Below are positions 1-8,411 of a stretch of 64,000 bases of DNA, piece by piece. The translations under genes were made by a program, and so were the position numbers. The notes beneath the pieces are model-generated. The model made no database searches. It saw only the letters and a list, made by a program, of their open reading frames with translations, and was not told the origin of the DNA. The DNA comes from Chryseobacterium sp. GTDB lineage: Bacteria; Bacteroidota; Bacteroidia; Flavobacteriales; Weeksellaceae. The stretch covers positions 16,296 through 80,295 of the forward strand of contig JAPUEB010000026.1 in the NCBI GenBank assembly GCA_027492795.1, in the 5' to 3' direction. Within the stretch, counting starts at the first letter, position 1. Every line of letters begins with the position of its first letter.

Positions 1-789
1 CTATTTTACAAAGGATTTTTCGGAATGTTGGGTGTTGCCAATGGAAAACTTAACCAAGTTGTGATAGAAACTTCAAGATACAATGCTGATAACAAACCAT
101 CTCTTTATTTAAAAGGAGGATATGACAAGCAAATCAATCAAGATTTAAGAGTGAGAGTTAGTGCATCTATGTACAGCAATCAAGGTACTACAACAGGAAC
201 TTATCTTTATGGTGCCGATAGAGCAGGTGGTAGATATTACTATACCAATCTTGCAGCACCTGTACAATATGTGGCTGTAGCCGGAACTTCTACACCTCTC
301 ATAACTCTTCCTGGTGGAATTGGAAATCCTGAAGATTTAGCTGCTGCACCACAAACCAACAGATTCAACCCTGGTTTCAAAAAGAATACCGCTTTCCAAG
401 TGAACCCTTTTATTAAATATCAAGGTCTTGAATTCTTTGGTGTATTCGAACATGTTTCCGGATATAAAACTTTAAGCGGAACTACTCTTCAGCCAACTAA
501 AGGTAGCTACACTCAACTCGTTGGTGAATTACTTTACAGATTCGGCGGAAAAGAACAATTCTATGTAGGTGGAAGATACAACACTGTAAACGGTAAAGAT
601 TTCGATACCGCTCCTGAAAGAAAAATCAGTCGTTTCAATATTGCAGGCGGTTGGTTTATGACTAAAAATGTTCTTGCAAAATTAGAATATGTGACTCAAA
701 AATATGACAATGGAGCTGCTTGGGACAATACTCCTTATGATGGTGGTAAGTTCAATGGCGTAATGCTAGAAGCAACTATAGGTTTCTAA
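1..789 (+). CDS. Outer-membrane beta-barrel (porin-like) protein, 5' end missing
   Basis: The reading frame is open from base 1 and ends at the TAA at 787-789, giving 262 residues of a longer protein that begins upstream of the window. The sequence alternates short polar and aromatic stretches rich in Gly, Tyr and Asn, as in antiparallel beta-strands, and closes on a terminal Phe (ATIGF), the usual last residue of an outer-membrane barrel. Lines such as QFYVGGRYNTVNG and VLAKLEYVTQKYDNG look like outer strands. No plug or TonB box is visible in this part, so the substrate cannot be named. A strong terminator follows at 812-838. Confidence 0.7.
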   Translation, partial: LFYKGFFGMLGVANGKLNQVVIETSRYNADNKPSLYLKGGYDKQINQDLRVRVSASMYSNQGTTTGTYLYGADRAGGRYYYTNLAAPVQYVAVAGTSTPLITLPGGIGNPEDLAAAPQTNRFNPGFKKNTAFQVNPFIKYQGLEFFGVFEHVSGYKTLSGTTLQPTKGSYTQLVGELLYRFGGKEQFYVGGRYNTVNGKDFDTAPERKISRFNIAGGWFMTKNVLAKLEYVTQKYDNGAAWDNTPYDGGKFNGVMLEATIGF

Positions 790-811
790 TTATCAATTTC
801 AATTTAGAAAG

Positions 812-838
812 AAGGGGCATTATTTTTGCCCCTTTTTT
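812..838 (+). terminator. Rho-independent terminator after the outer-membrane protein gene
   Basis: AAGGGGCA (812-819) pairs with TGCCCCTT (827-834) around a T-rich loop and is followed by a T run. It lies 23 bases after the stop codon. Confidence 0.85.
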
Positions 839-850
839 ATTCTGATCATT

Positions 851-1354
851 ATGAAAAAAAATTTTATTTTCATTCTTTTTTTCGCAGTCAAAATCTTGTT
901 TTCACAGGCTAATAAAGTAGTGGTGAATGGAAAAACCAATGTAAATACCTTCAAATGTATCAACGAAAAATTCAACAGCGCAAGTAATAGTTATTCCTTC
1001 AAAAAAAATCAGCTTCCCTACCTTCAGCTCGAAGTAGAAAATTTCGACTGCAAAAATAAAATAATGACCAACGACCTGAGGAAAACCCTGAAAGCAGATC
1101 AATATCCGAAAATGTTTGTGAAATTTATCAGCTTCAAAAAGATAAGCGAACAACAATACCAAGCTACCATAGAAGTAAAACTTACCGACAAAACAAGAGT
1201 GTACACCACCAGTTTTTACCCTTCGCAAAATACTTTCGTAGGCAGGGAATACGTTCGTTTCAGCGATTTTGGATTAAAAGCCCCCACAAAAATGGGCGGA
1301 ATGATTGTAGTGGAAGACCAACTGAACTTGGTTCTTACGCTAAATAATTATTAG
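851..1354 (+). CDS. YceI-like secreted protein
   Basis: The 167-aa protein has a signal peptide at residues 1-20 (Lys-rich start, hydrophobic core, FSQA end). The rest resembles the Bacteroidota branch of the YceI family: an opening VVVNGKTNVNTFKC strand, a central FDCKN then MTNDLRKTLKADQYP, and a closing KMGGMIVVEDQLNL. YceI proteins are periplasmic lipocalin-like barrels that bind isoprenoid-type lipids; the ligand here is unknown. The family call rests on motif resemblance only. It follows a terminator and converges on the next gene with a 15-base gap, so it is probably a single-gene unit. Confidence 0.6.
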   Translation: MKKNFIFILFFAVKILFSQANKVVVNGKTNVNTFKCINEKFNSASNSYSFKKNQLPYLQLEVENFDCKNKIMTNDLRKTLKADQYPKMFVKFISFKKISEQQYQATIEVKLTDKTRVYTTSFYPSQNTFVGREYVRFSDFGLKAPTKMGGMIVVEDQLNLVLTLNNY

Positions 1355-1369
1355 GCAGCTCCACCAAAA

Positions 1370-2011
1370 TCACTTATACATCCAAAAAAGCACGGGTTTA
1401 TTAGACTTTTTTAAAATTTCATCTATTTCCCTCATCGCATTATTGGAAACTGTGGGACAACCCCATCCTTCCGGCGAACCTTTCGGAAAAACTTCATCAT
1501 CACTCATCTTATCCCAAGAATGAAAAACGATGAACCTTTTCAGAGCATTGGAATTGGTTTCTTCCAAACCGTGCATCAGATATTTTACATGAATTCCCCA
1601 TTCGCTGTAGCCGCGCTCGCCAAGTTTATATTTTCCTAATGATGAAAGATGCGAGCCATCCACGTTGCTGAATTTTGGTGAGTTTTTCGTAAAATCCATA
1701 CTCCAAATCTTATTTCCACAACCGTGGCCAACCAAATATCGATGAGTAACCTTTTTCTGGTTGAAATCCCATACAAAAAACCTCTTTACGCCCGAATGTA
1801 AGCCCATATCCATCAAAATGCAGAAATCTGTATTGAAATTCTTTTTCTTACAAAATTTCAAAGCTTCCTCTCCTTTTTTAGTAGTTTTTTGGAGATCTAC
1901 AACAGGTTTTTGTTCTGTTTTAAATATTTTTTCATCAAAATCCGATTTTTCCACTTTGGTACAGGAAAAAATAAAACCGAAAGCAATTAGAAAAATAAGA
2001 AATCTCTTCAT
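1370..2011 (-). CDS. Murein L,D-transpeptidase-like lipoprotein
   Basis: The 213-aa protein starts with a lipoprotein signal ending IFSC, lipidated Cys near residue 17. The C-terminal half carries the features of the L,D-transpeptidase catalytic-domain family of Bacteroidota: VGHGCGNK, FHSWD near residue 165, and the catalytic-type GWGCPTVSN with Cys near residue 185. The expected role is cutting or exchanging peptidoglycan peptide cross-links from the inner leaflet of the outer membrane. The Ser/His/Cys set appears complete. The start is an ATG and the gene stands alone between a convergent neighbour and a repeat-filled gap. Confidence 0.75.
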   Translation of the reverse strand: MKRFLIFLIAFGFIFSCTKVEKSDFDEKIFKTEQKPVVDLQKTTKKGEEALKFCKKKNFNTDFCILMDMGLHSGVKRFFVWDFNQKKVTHRYLVGHGCGNKIWSMDFTKNSPKFSNVDGSHLSSLGKYKLGERGYSEWGIHVKYLMHGLEETNSNALKRFIVFHSWDKMSDDEVFPKGSPEGWGCPTVSNNAMREIDEILKKSNKPVLFWMYK

Positions 2012-2059
2012 TCTTAAAGGACTTAAAATTTGTTTTAATTATTAATCTCTAAAAATATT

Positions 2060-2124
2060 GCACTCCTACGGAGTGCTGTTTTCGTCAAAATCATTTCTAC
2101 ACATATAGAACTCCTATGGAGTTC
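2060..2124. repeat. Pair of 17-bp palindromes (ACTCCTAyGGAGT type)
   Basis: GCACTCCTACGGAGTGC at 2060-2076 and GAACTCCTATGGAGTTC at 2108-2124 are perfect palindromes around the same core, 48 bp apart. They lie in the gap upstream of the L,D-transpeptidase gene and look like members of a dispersed repeat family. Confidence 0.6.
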
Positions 2125-2175
2125 CCTCATAAAACTAACATTCTCAGAAAAAAATTCCCTATCTATCAAAAATCT

Positions 2176-2218
2176 TTCACCATTCACCATTTCACTATTC
2201 ACTATTCACCATTTACCC
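2176..2218. repeat. Heptamer tandem repeat TTCACyA
   Basis: Five copies of TTCACCA or TTCACTA and a degenerate sixth run head to tail, with one extra T after the second copy. The array ends two bases before the 3' end of the DUF2459 gene. A looser array of the same unit is at 63623-63660. Confidence 0.75.
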
Positions 2219-2220
2219 TC

Positions 2221-2904
2221 CTACTCATAATGTTGAAAAATCCCAAAATCACTCGGCGTCCAAAGTGCGGCTTTTTGTCCGGCTGCTTTTAGGCCATTAT
2301 TCGTCCAAGTGTTGCAGGTATCTAAAAAGCTGTAGCTACTTTTTGCATCGTAGAAGGCATCATTTTTTCCGTAAACGGCATCGGTTTTTATCAGAATTAC
2401 TTTTCCTGCAGCATCTCGATCGAATTTATTTTCAATAAATTTTATCAAATTTTTGTATTGATTTTCTGTAATTAAAATTCTTTTGCAATCCTTTCCCAAA
2501 GTCATTTTTTCGTAAAAAGTGCAGTGCATCGCCGATTCGCTTAACCAAAACGCAGCTTTGAAAGCGGTAGAAAATTTCAAATCTGCCCAAGTTGGGGTAT
2601 CCAGATAAAAACCTTTGTCGCCCCAACCAATCGCAATATATTTGAAATCTGTTCTTTTGGAAACAGTATTTTCAAATGGAATTTCTTGGCTCCAATCCTT
2701 AATTTCGTTCTTTACAGGAACTACCAAATCGGTGTGAACTCCGTTGGTAAGGATAAAAATTTCTACATTTTTCGGCTCTGTAGTTATTTCGGCGGGAATT
2801 TCGATAAATGGGATTAAATATGACAAAAGCAAATACATTGCAACGATTCCAATGATTGCCCAAATGCCTTTCAGCACATTAATAACTGCTTTTTTTACAT
2901 TCAT
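2221..2904 (-). CDS. DUF2459 / TIGR02117 family protein
   Basis: The 227-aa protein has one N-terminal membrane segment at about residues 10-32, then a soluble domain with the family signature NGVHTDLVVPV followed by IGWGDKGFYLDTPTW and a later DTCNTWTNNGLKAAG. The DUF2459 family is found in many Gram-negative bacteria, sometimes near urease or heme genes, but has no established biochemical role. The spaced His, Asp, Cys and Asn could form a papain-like active site (NlpC/P60-type), which is only an impression. Single gene; the heptamer array abuts its 3' end. Confidence 0.75.
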   Translation of the reverse strand: MNVKKAVINVLKGIWAIIGIVAMYLLLSYLIPFIEIPAEITTEPKNVEIFILTNGVHTDLVVPVKNEIKDWSQEIPFENTVSKRTDFKYIAIGWGDKGFYLDTPTWADLKFSTAFKAAFWLSESAMHCTFYEKMTLGKDCKRILITENQYKNLIKFIENKFDRDAAGKVILIKTDAVYGKNDAFYDAKSSYSFLDTCNTWTNNGLKAAGQKAALWTPSDFGIFQHYE

Positions 2905-3450
2905 GATATATTGTCTTCACATAATTTCTATAAAACAATTTTGTACAAAGAAAGCTACTTGCAAATTGTTCATGAAAAATTAATATTAAATTTTCTTCAA
3001 AATATTTGGAAATTTAAGAAATAATAGTATATTTATTACCGAAATATTTATCAAAAATATGCGCAAAAACACCAAATCGCAAAAAAGATTCAAATTTCGG
3101 GTAAAAATAGCTCCTAAAAGAGTTCAGCAAAAAAAATATTGATTTTCGGTGAAGTTTCGGCTTCCTGAAAATCTTTTTCTTTTTACAGAACCTGTTATTT
3201 TTACTACAATGATTTTGAAAAACCTTAAAAATACAAATTAAGGTTATGGGATTTTCTCCCTTTTTCTTTCGGCAAAACTTAACAGTTGATACCAAAACCA
3301 TATTCAATGTAGTCCAATATTTTGCCGACAAATATTTTTAATTTTACCTTGTTGAATGATTATTAATGCCACGAAATCGCAGATTCGACGAAGCCAATGC
3401 ACGAATAAATTCCTTAGTGCATTCGTGGCAAAACTACTATATTGTTTATT
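2905..3450. other. Gene-free AT-rich gap with one dispersed hairpin
   Basis: No convincing gene is present. A 105-codon open frame at 3014-3331 on the minus strand is rich in Lys, Phe and Asn in the way random AT-rich DNA is. The gap must hold the DUF2459 promoter, but no clear TAnnTTTG box was found. The only structure is the hairpin at 3368-3429. Confidence 0.6.
3368..3429. repeat. Dispersed hairpin repeat (GCCACGAA...TTCGTGGC)
   Basis: GCCACGAA (3368-3375) pairs with TTCGTGGC (3422-3429). Inside it, the AATGCAC and GTGCATT halves pair again. It sits 21 bases past the queG stop and could act as a transcription end. A relative is at 13398-13437. Confidence 0.65.
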
Positions 3451-4401
3451 CTATTTTTTTGGTGGTATAACTTCAAAACCCAAAAACTCGATATTCCTTT
3501 TCAATCCTGCAAATTTTGTCCTTTTCACAGGTGATTTTTTAAAGATTTCAGAAAAAATTTCTTGCGTAAGTTCCTTCCAGTTTTCTTTTCGGAAGTTTTT
3601 TAGATATGCATTCGGTTGAAATTTTGGTTGATTGTGCGGCAAAGAAAAGCGGTTCCACGGACAAACATCCTGACAAATATCGCAGCCAAACATCCAATCC
3701 TCCATTTTTTTGGAAAAATCTGATGGAATTTCGTTTTTCAATTCGATGGTTGCGTAAGAAATACATTTGCTGCCGTCAACAATTTTTTCTGAAACGATCG
3801 CATCTGTTGGACACGCTTCTATACATTTCGTGCAGGTTCCGCAGTGGTCTGTTGTGGGTAAATCGTATTGCAAATCGAGATCGCAGATGATTTCTGCCAA
3901 AAAATAGAAAGAACCACTTTTTTTGGTAATCAGATTCGCATTTTTTCCCACCCAGCCAATTCCGGATTTTCTTGCCCAACTTCTTTCCAAAACCGGAGCA
4001 GAATCCGTAAAAATTCTACAATGAAAATCCCCGATTTCCTCCTGAAGTTCTGCCACCATTTCCCGTAAAATTTCTTTTATAACTTCATGATAATCCTCAC
4101 CATAGGCATATTTTGAAATCTTAAAATTATCTAAAGTTGAAATTTCTTCCTTCGGAAAGTAGTTGTAAGAAAGGGAAATTACAGATTTTGCGTGAGGTAC
4201 CAATAAACTGGGATCAAGACGTTTATCGAAATGGTTTTCCATATATTTCATTTCGCCATGGAAACCATTTTTCAAAAAATTTTCGAGCGGTTTCGCGTCT
4301 TCCTCCAAAAAACCGGCTTTGGAAATACCGCAATCCTGAAACCCAAACTTTTTTGCCTTCTCCTTTATCAGTTCCGAATATTTCTGTGCGTTTTGAAACA
4401 T
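3451..4401 (-). CDS. queG: Epoxyqueuosine reductase QueG
   Basis: QueG carries out the last step of queuosine synthesis in tRNA, reducing epoxyqueuosine with cobalamin and two 4Fe-4S clusters. The 316-aa protein shows FTDSAP with the catalytic-type Asp near residue 133, a ferredoxin motif [12 protein letters not shown] (Cys 187, 190, 193, 197), Cys 213, and [11 protein letters not shown] (Cys 240, 243, 247). The ATG at 4399-4401 was chosen because homology begins there; the frame stays open for 40 more codons only because it runs through the repeat array at 4451-4557. Cytosolic. It is divergent from the rhodanese gene and the array fills the space between them. Confidence 0.93.
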   Translation of the reverse strand: MFQNAQKYSELIKEKAKKFGFQDCGISKAGFLEEDAKPLENFLKNGFHGEMKYMENHFDKRLDPSLLVPHAKSVISLSYNYFPKEEISTLDNFKISKYAYGEDYHEVIKEILREMVAELQEEIGDFHCRIFTDSAPVLERSWARKSGIGWVGKNANLITKKSGSFYFLAEIICDLDLQYDLPTTDHCGTCTKCIEACPTDAIVSEKIVDGSKCISYATIELKNEIPSDFSKKMEDWMFGCDICQDVCPWNRFSLPHNQPKFQPNAYLKNFRKENWKELTQEIFSEIFKKSPVKRTKFAGLKRNIEFLGFEVIPPKK

Positions 4402-4450
4402 AATGTGCTGCAAAGTAACAAAATTTCCTATTTTTGTTTCACAAAAACTT

Positions 4451-4557
4451 GTTTGATAAGGTTTGAAATCGTTTGAAGTAGTTTGATAATGTTCTTTCTC
4501 CTCAAACAAGTTCAAACTCAATCAAACGATTTCAAACTCAATCAAACAAATTCAAAC
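4451..4557. repeat. Decamer array GTTTGAnnnn, with inverted second half
   Basis: GTTTGA begins at 4451, 4461, 4471 and 4481, then TCAAAC begins at 4502, 4512, 4522, 4532, 4542 and 4552. The hexamer is invariant, the four bases between vary, and the step is exactly 10 bp. It lies between divergent queG and the rhodanese gene. A second array of five copies precedes rimO at 18192-18237. Confidence 0.9.
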
Positions 4558-4576
4558 TTTAAACAAACTCTGTGTT

Positions 4577-4864
4577 ATGTCATTAAAAGAAGTATTAGAA
4601 GCTGGAAACTACGAACTGATCGACGTTCGCGAACCGATGGAACTGATGATGGATGGCGAGATAGAAGGCGCTAAAAATATTCCGCTAGGACAAGTGGCGG
4701 ATAGAAAAGACGAAATTTTGAACCTCGAAAAACCGGTAATTCTTTTTTGCAGAAGCGGAAACCGCAGCGGAAAAGCGTTGGAATATTTAGAATCCGAAGG
4801 CTTGAAAAACGGATACAACGGCGGCGGTTGGAGCGAACTGAAAAACATTTTGGAACAACTGTAA
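4577..4864 (+). CDS. Single-domain rhodanese-like sulfurtransferase
   Basis: The 95-aa cytosolic protein is one rhodanese domain: LIDVREP near residue 15, an acidic and Gly stretch, then the active-site loop FCRSGNRSG with the persulfide-carrying Cys at about residue 58, and the closing YNGGGWSELK. Proteins of this kind pass sulfane sulfur for tRNA thiolation, Fe-S or molybdopterin work; the partner is not known. It is divergent from queG, and the array between them may serve both genes. A good terminator follows at 4870. Confidence 0.9.
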   Translation: MSLKEVLEAGNYELIDVREPMELMMDGEIEGAKNIPLGQVADRKDEILNLEKPVILFCRSGNRSGKALEYLESEGLKNGYNGGGWSELKNILEQL

Positions 4865-4869
4865 TTGAC

Positions 4870-4899
4870 ATCCTCTCGTTTTCGGGAGGATTTTTTTTT
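4870..4899 (+). terminator. Rho-independent terminator after the rhodanese gene
   Basis: ATCCTCTC (4870-4877) pairs with GGGAGGAT (4884-4891), including one T-G pair, around a 6-base loop. A run of nine T follows. Confidence 0.85.
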
Positions 4900-4951
4900 G
4901 TGTATATTTGATTGCAATTTGAAAATAAGAAAATTCGCAAATTAATTTATT

Positions 4952-5140
4952 GAGGTCATAACTTAACTTCATATTTAACAACACTTATAAACAGGATGTT
5001 TGTCATTCCGAAGGAATCTAAATAATCTTTGTAGAGATGCTTTCAGCATGACAAACTTTATGCATATTTTTGTATTTGACTGATAATCAATATTAAAATA
5101 TTTTGATAATATGTAATTAACTGCTGAACTCAATTAATTT
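4952..5140. repeat. Dispersed intergenic repeat, copy 1
   Basis: This 190-bp stretch aligns in order with 25224-25486. Shared blocks include GGTCATA.CTTAACTTCATATTTAA, TAAATAATCTTTGTAGAG, TGATAATCAA and a closing AATTAACT...CTCAATT. The core reads TCATTCCGAAGGAATCT, a palindromic phrase of the dispersed-repeat type. It fills the gap before the 70-aa gene and ends five bases before its ATG. Confidence 0.75.
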
Positions 5141-5144
5141 AAAA

Positions 5145-5357
5145 ATGAAGAATCTATTCATTATTTTTGGTTTTAGTTTTTTGATATGGTTTGGTGTAGC
5201 ATTGCTATTATCACAATTTATGGAATTTATTTATGTAGCCATTATTTGTGGGATTTTGCAGATAATTTTAGTTCCAAATGTTACTACTATTAAATATCAA
5301 TCAGGAGATAAAACATATTTGAAGTGGGATTTCTTGAAAAAATCGTTAACAATTTAG
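5145..5357 (+). CDS. Small two-helix membrane protein, unknown function
   Basis: The 70-aa protein has hydrophobic segments at about residues 4-24 and 27-46, then a basic soluble tail (IKYQSGDKTYLKWDFLKKSL). The amphipathic tail and helices followed by charge look like a real small membrane protein, not random AT-rich DNA. No family is recognised. It sits directly after repeat copy 1, so its promoter probably lies inside that repeat. It may pair with the next small membrane protein, 106 bp downstream. Confidence 0.5.
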   Translation: MKNLFIIFGFSFLIWFGVALLLSQFMEFIYVAIICGILQIILVPNVTTIKYQSGDKTYLKWDFLKKSLTI

Positions 5358-5407
5358 AGGGTTGTGTTATCTTTTTTTTTGACTAATATCATAAATATGT
5401 AGATTTC

Positions 5408-5440
5408 AGCCTTGCCAAGGTTTAGAACCTTGACAAGGCT
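5408..5440. repeat. 33-bp hairpin between the two small membrane protein genes
   Basis: AGCCTTG.CAAGGTT pairs with AACCTTG.CAAGGCT around a short TAG-containing loop. No T run follows, so it is more likely a dispersed palindrome than a terminator. Confidence 0.65.
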
Positions 5441-5463
5441 AATTTCAATAAAAAAAATTAAAA

Positions 5464-5868
5464 ATGCAGTTCGCTTACACCAAAAGAAGACTCCTCATCA
5501 ATCTAATTTTAGGAATTGGATGGTTGGGTATTGGTATTTCTTACTTTTTTGAAAAAGACGAAAGCTCAACTTGGAAACCTTATCTGGTAACGGTTTTAGG
5601 TATTTGTTATATTTCTTTTTTTCTGTTTGAATTTTTCCGAAAATATTTTCAAATTACTTCCGAAAAAATCATTATCAATACTTTGCCAAAAGAAGAAATT
5701 GAACTGAAATACATCAAAGAAGTAAAATATTACGCTAACGATTACACCTTCAAAACAACCAATAAAACCTTAAAAATCGTAAAGTCGCAAATCAACAAAA
5801 AGCAACTTCCAGATTTTGAAAAATTTTTCAAGAACTTTGAGAATAAATTAGCTGAAAGCTCAATTTAG
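5464..5868 (+). CDS. Two-helix membrane protein with PH-like cytosolic tail
   Basis: The 134-aa protein has two membrane segments (about residues 10-28 and 38-58). A soluble part of roughly 75 residues follows, with alternating beta-strand character (FQITSEKIIINTLPKEEIELKYIKEVKYY) and an Asp/Lys/Phe-rich helix. This layout resembles bacterial PH-like membrane proteins, but the match is only by pattern. The start is an ATG 23 bp after the hairpin. No function can be assigned. Confidence 0.6.
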   Translation: MQFAYTKRRLLINLILGIGWLGIGISYFFEKDESSTWKPYLVTVLGICYISFFLFEFFRKYFQITSEKIIINTLPKEEIELKYIKEVKYYANDYTFKTTNKTLKIVKSQINKKQLPDFEKFFKNFENKLAESSI

Positions 5869-5885
5869 AAGTTATTTTAAGGTTT

Positions 5886-6875
5886 TTAAAACTTAAAATA
5901 ATCCGCTTGCTCAAATTCCTTCAGAAGATTTTCAAAAACCTTTTCCACAGGCAAAATTTCGTCAATTAAAGCGGAAACTTGCCCAATTTCCAGTTCGCCT
6001 TCTTCCAAATCGCCTTCAAACATTCCGCGTTTTGCACGAGCGCGACCAAGAGTTTCTTTTAAAGCTTCCACATTGCGACCATTTTCGTAAAGCTTTTCTA
6101 AATCATGGAAAAATTTGTTTTTCACCAAACGAACGGGAGCCAATTCCTTCAAAGTAAGTTGTGTATCGCCTTCGTTTAAAGAAATCATTTTGTTTTTCCA
6201 ATTGTCGTGCGAGCTTGCTTCTACGGTTGCGGCGAAACGGGAACCAATCTGTATACCGTCTGCTCCGAGAATCATCGCCGCTTTCATTTGGGAACCAAGA
6301 GCGATTCCTCCGGCTGCAATTAAGGGTTTTGAGATATGTTTTTTTACATTGGGAATAAGGCAAAAAGTGGTGGTTTCATCTCTTCCGTTGTGTCCTCCTG
6401 CTTCGAAACCTTCCGCCACTATTGCATCAACTCCCGCTTCTTCACACTTTATGGCAAATTTTGTGGAGGAAACAACGTGGGCGACAGTTAATCCTTCTTT
6501 TTGCAAAGTTTCGGTATAAGTTTTTGGATTTCCAGCGGATGTGAAAACGATTTTCACGCCTTCTTCCAAAATAATTTTGATGATTTCTTCTAAATTTGGG
6601 TACAGCATCGGAACGTTTACGCCAAAAGGCTTGTCTGTTGCAGCCTTACATTTTTGGATGTTTTCGCGCAAAATATCGGGATACATACTTCCGGCTCCAA
6701 TTAGCCCTAAACCGCCGCAATTAGAGACCGCAGAAGCCAATCTCCATCCAGAATGCCAAATCATTCCGCCTTGAATGATGGGATATTTTGTTTTGAAAAG
6801 TTCACAAATTCTGTTGGTGTTTTCCTGCATATCTTTTAGTTTTTTGGCAGCGCCGAAATCAATAAAATTACTCAT
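5886..6875 (-). CDS. NAD(P)H-dependent flavin oxidoreductase, nitronate monooxygenase family
   Basis: The 329-aa protein is an FMN TIM barrel of the nitronate monooxygenase/FabK type: PIIQGGM at the first strand, GGLGLIGAG, PFGVNVP, FTSAGNP, HVVSS, the signature AEGFEAGGHNGRDE with its His, then AAGGI and GADGIQIGSRF at the FMN phosphate site. The family oxidises alkyl nitronates or reduces enoyl-ACP; the conserved GGH favours the nitronate monooxygenase branch. An internal ATG at codon 16 (6830) is nearer the usual family start, so the true protein may be 314 residues. Cytosolic; no clear operon partner. Confidence 0.85.
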   Translation of the reverse strand: MSNFIDFGAAKKLKDMQENTNRICELFKTKYPIIQGGMIWHSGWRLASAVSNCGGLGLIGAGSMYPDILRENIQKCKAATDKPFGVNVPMLYPNLEEIIKIILEEGVKIVFTSAGNPKTYTETLQKEGLTVAHVVSSTKFAIKCEEAGVDAIVAEGFEAGGHNGRDETTTFCLIPNVKKHISKPLIAAGGIALGSQMKAAMILGADGIQIGSRFAATVEASSHDNWKNKMISLNEGDTQLTLKELAPVRLVKNKFFHDLEKLYENGRNVEALKETLGRARAKRGMFEGDLEEGELEIGQVSALIDEILPVEKVFENLLKEFEQADYFKF

Positions 6876-6928
6876 GTTGTAAAGTTAAAGCTTTCGCTAT
6901 AATTTTCAAAAAACCTTGGGTGAAATTC

Positions 6929-6957
6929 AAAAAAAATCCCTGAAAACTCAGGGATTC
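6929..6957 (-). terminator. Terminator after surA
   Basis: ATCCCTGA (6936-6943) pairs with TCAGGGAT (6948-6955) around a 4-base loop. On the minus strand it is followed by a T run. It lies just past the surA stop. Confidence 0.8.
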
Positions 6958-6964
6958 ATGTATT

Positions 6965-8335
6965 TTAATTCGTTAATACAGCACTTTTTAAATCGGGATC
7001 AAAACTGCACTGTGAATAGCGATTATTGATGGAGATGAAGATATGCGGAATTTGCTGTTTCACCCATTTATCTACCATTTCGCTCTTTTTTTTGTTCAGC
7101 GCCATTTGCTTAATGCGGTCGTAGTCTGTTTCTATTGCAAGCTGGTGCGCAGGAATTACATCTTCAACTTTTACCAATGTTACGGCTTTTTTTCTGTTGA
7201 GTTCTGTTTCAAAAACCTCCGTCATGTCACCTTTATTCAGCCCAGCAATATGGTAGCCCATGGTTGGTTCCAAAGAAAGTTTTTCAATTTTGTCCGAACC
7301 TTCAGGACTGGTAATTATTCCTGCATTAAATTTTGTTTTTTTATCGTCAGAAAATTTGTACGCGGCATCTTTAAAAGTCATTTTACCTGTTTCTATTAAC
7401 GTACGAATACTATCCAGTTCTTTTTTGGCGTCGTTTATTTCTTCTGCGGTAGGTTTTGCCATAATAAGGATGTGGCTTGCATCGTACATTTTGCCCGATT
7501 TCCTTTCGAGCTTTATAAGGTGGTAGCCAAATTCTGTTTCTATAGGATCCGATATTTCATCTTCTTGCAAATTCAGCGCAGCTGCTTCAAAAGGCTTTAC
7601 CATTTGACCTTTGGAGATGTTTTTCATCAATCCTCCATTGGCTGCGGAACCCGGATCTTCGGAATAAATTCTGGCTTGGCTTTCAAAAGTTTCTCCCTTC
7701 AGGATGTCTTGCTTGATCTTTTTCAGACGGTTGATGATTTCATCCTTGTGCGATTCTGTAAGTTTTGGAAAAATGCTTATTTGCGCCAGTGTTACCTCGT
7801 CTTTCACCTCGGGTAGCTGAGATTTGTAGGTATTATAGAAATCTGTAACTTCATTAGGGGTAACATCCGCTTTTTCTGTAATTTTTTGATATTTCGCCTG
7901 CCCGTAATATTGGTCTGTATCTATCTTTTCGATGGCGCTCTTCATTTCGTAGGAAGTACGGAATTTATAGGATGCAAGCATCGACTTCTCATCTGGAAAC
8001 TGGGCCAAAAACTGGTTATATTTTAAACTTGCATTTTCCTTTATAGCTGCGGTTCTGTTTTCGATGAGGGTGTCTTTTTTTGCTTCGTAAACAATAATTT
8101 TATTATTAAGGATACTCTCCATTACATTACACCTGTCGTTCATCTTTGATCCCTGTTGTGCAGCATAATTGATCTGTTCTTCAATATCGGATTCCAGAAT
8201 AATTTCATCCCCTATTACGGCGGCAATTCCATCAATCAGCTTTCCTTTTTGAAGCTGTGCAAATGCATTTGCCGAAAGAAAAGTGAAGAAAATCCCAAGC
8301 AAAAAAGAGAATTTCATTTTATTAATCATATTCAT
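6965..8335 (-). CDS. surA: SurA-like periplasmic peptidyl-prolyl isomerase/chaperone
   Basis: The 456-aa protein starts with a signal peptide (cleavage near residue 26, NAFAQ). A SurA N-terminal chaperone domain follows (AAVIGDEIILESDIEEQ), then two parvulin domains. Domain 1 (about 175-275) has YSEDPGSAANGG and GYHLIKLERK; domain 2 (about 280-385) has DASHILIMAKPT and a KFSDDKKTKFNAG segment. SurA helps outer-membrane proteins fold in the periplasm. Domain 2 departs from the usual ending, so it may be a degenerate isomerase. Single gene with its own -7 box at 8353 and terminator at 6929. Confidence 0.88.
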   Translation of the reverse strand: MNMINKMKFSFLLGIFFTFLSANAFAQLQKGKLIDGIAAVIGDEIILESDIEEQINYAAQQGSKMNDRCNVMESILNNKIIVYEAKKDTLIENRTAAIKENASLKYNQFLAQFPDEKSMLASYKFRTSYEMKSAIEKIDTDQYYGQAKYQKITEKADVTPNEVTDFYNTYKSQLPEVKDEVTLAQISIFPKLTESHKDEIINRLKKIKQDILKGETFESQARIYSEDPGSAANGGLMKNISKGQMVKPFEAAALNLQEDEISDPIETEFGYHLIKLERKSGKMYDASHILIMAKPTAEEINDAKKELDSIRTLIETGKMTFKDAAYKFSDDKKTKFNAGIITSPEGSDKIEKLSLEPTMGYHIAGLNKGDMTEVFETELNRKKAVTLVKVEDVIPAHQLAIETDYDRIKQMALNKKKSEMVDKWVKQQIPHIFISINNRYSQCSFDPDLKSAVLTN

Positions 8336-8352
8336 TTTTTAAAATCAATCTG

Positions 8353-8360
8353 CAAATTTA
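8353..8360 (-). promoter_or_regulatory. Bacteroidota -7 box of surA
   Basis: TAAATTTG followed by C on the minus strand matches TAnnTTTG and lies 18 bases before the surA ATG. No clear TTTG was seen at the -33 position. Confidence 0.5.
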
Positions 8361-8411
8361 GAATTCTAAACGGATTATCCTAAATTTTATGTTATAATAA
8401 TTTCTTAAAAT

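Noticed and set aside
3014..3331. 105-codon minus-strand frame as a gene
   Set aside because: Composition is typical of chance translation of AT-rich DNA (Lys, Phe, Asn runs), with no domain and no promoter.
4402..4521. Longer QueG starting at 4521
   Set aside because: The extra 40 residues are translated repeat from a TTG; homology begins at the ATG at 4401.
4443..4575. The decamer array as a CRISPR array
   Set aside because: The repeat is a hexamer with 4-bp spacers, and half the copies are inverted; there are no cas genes.
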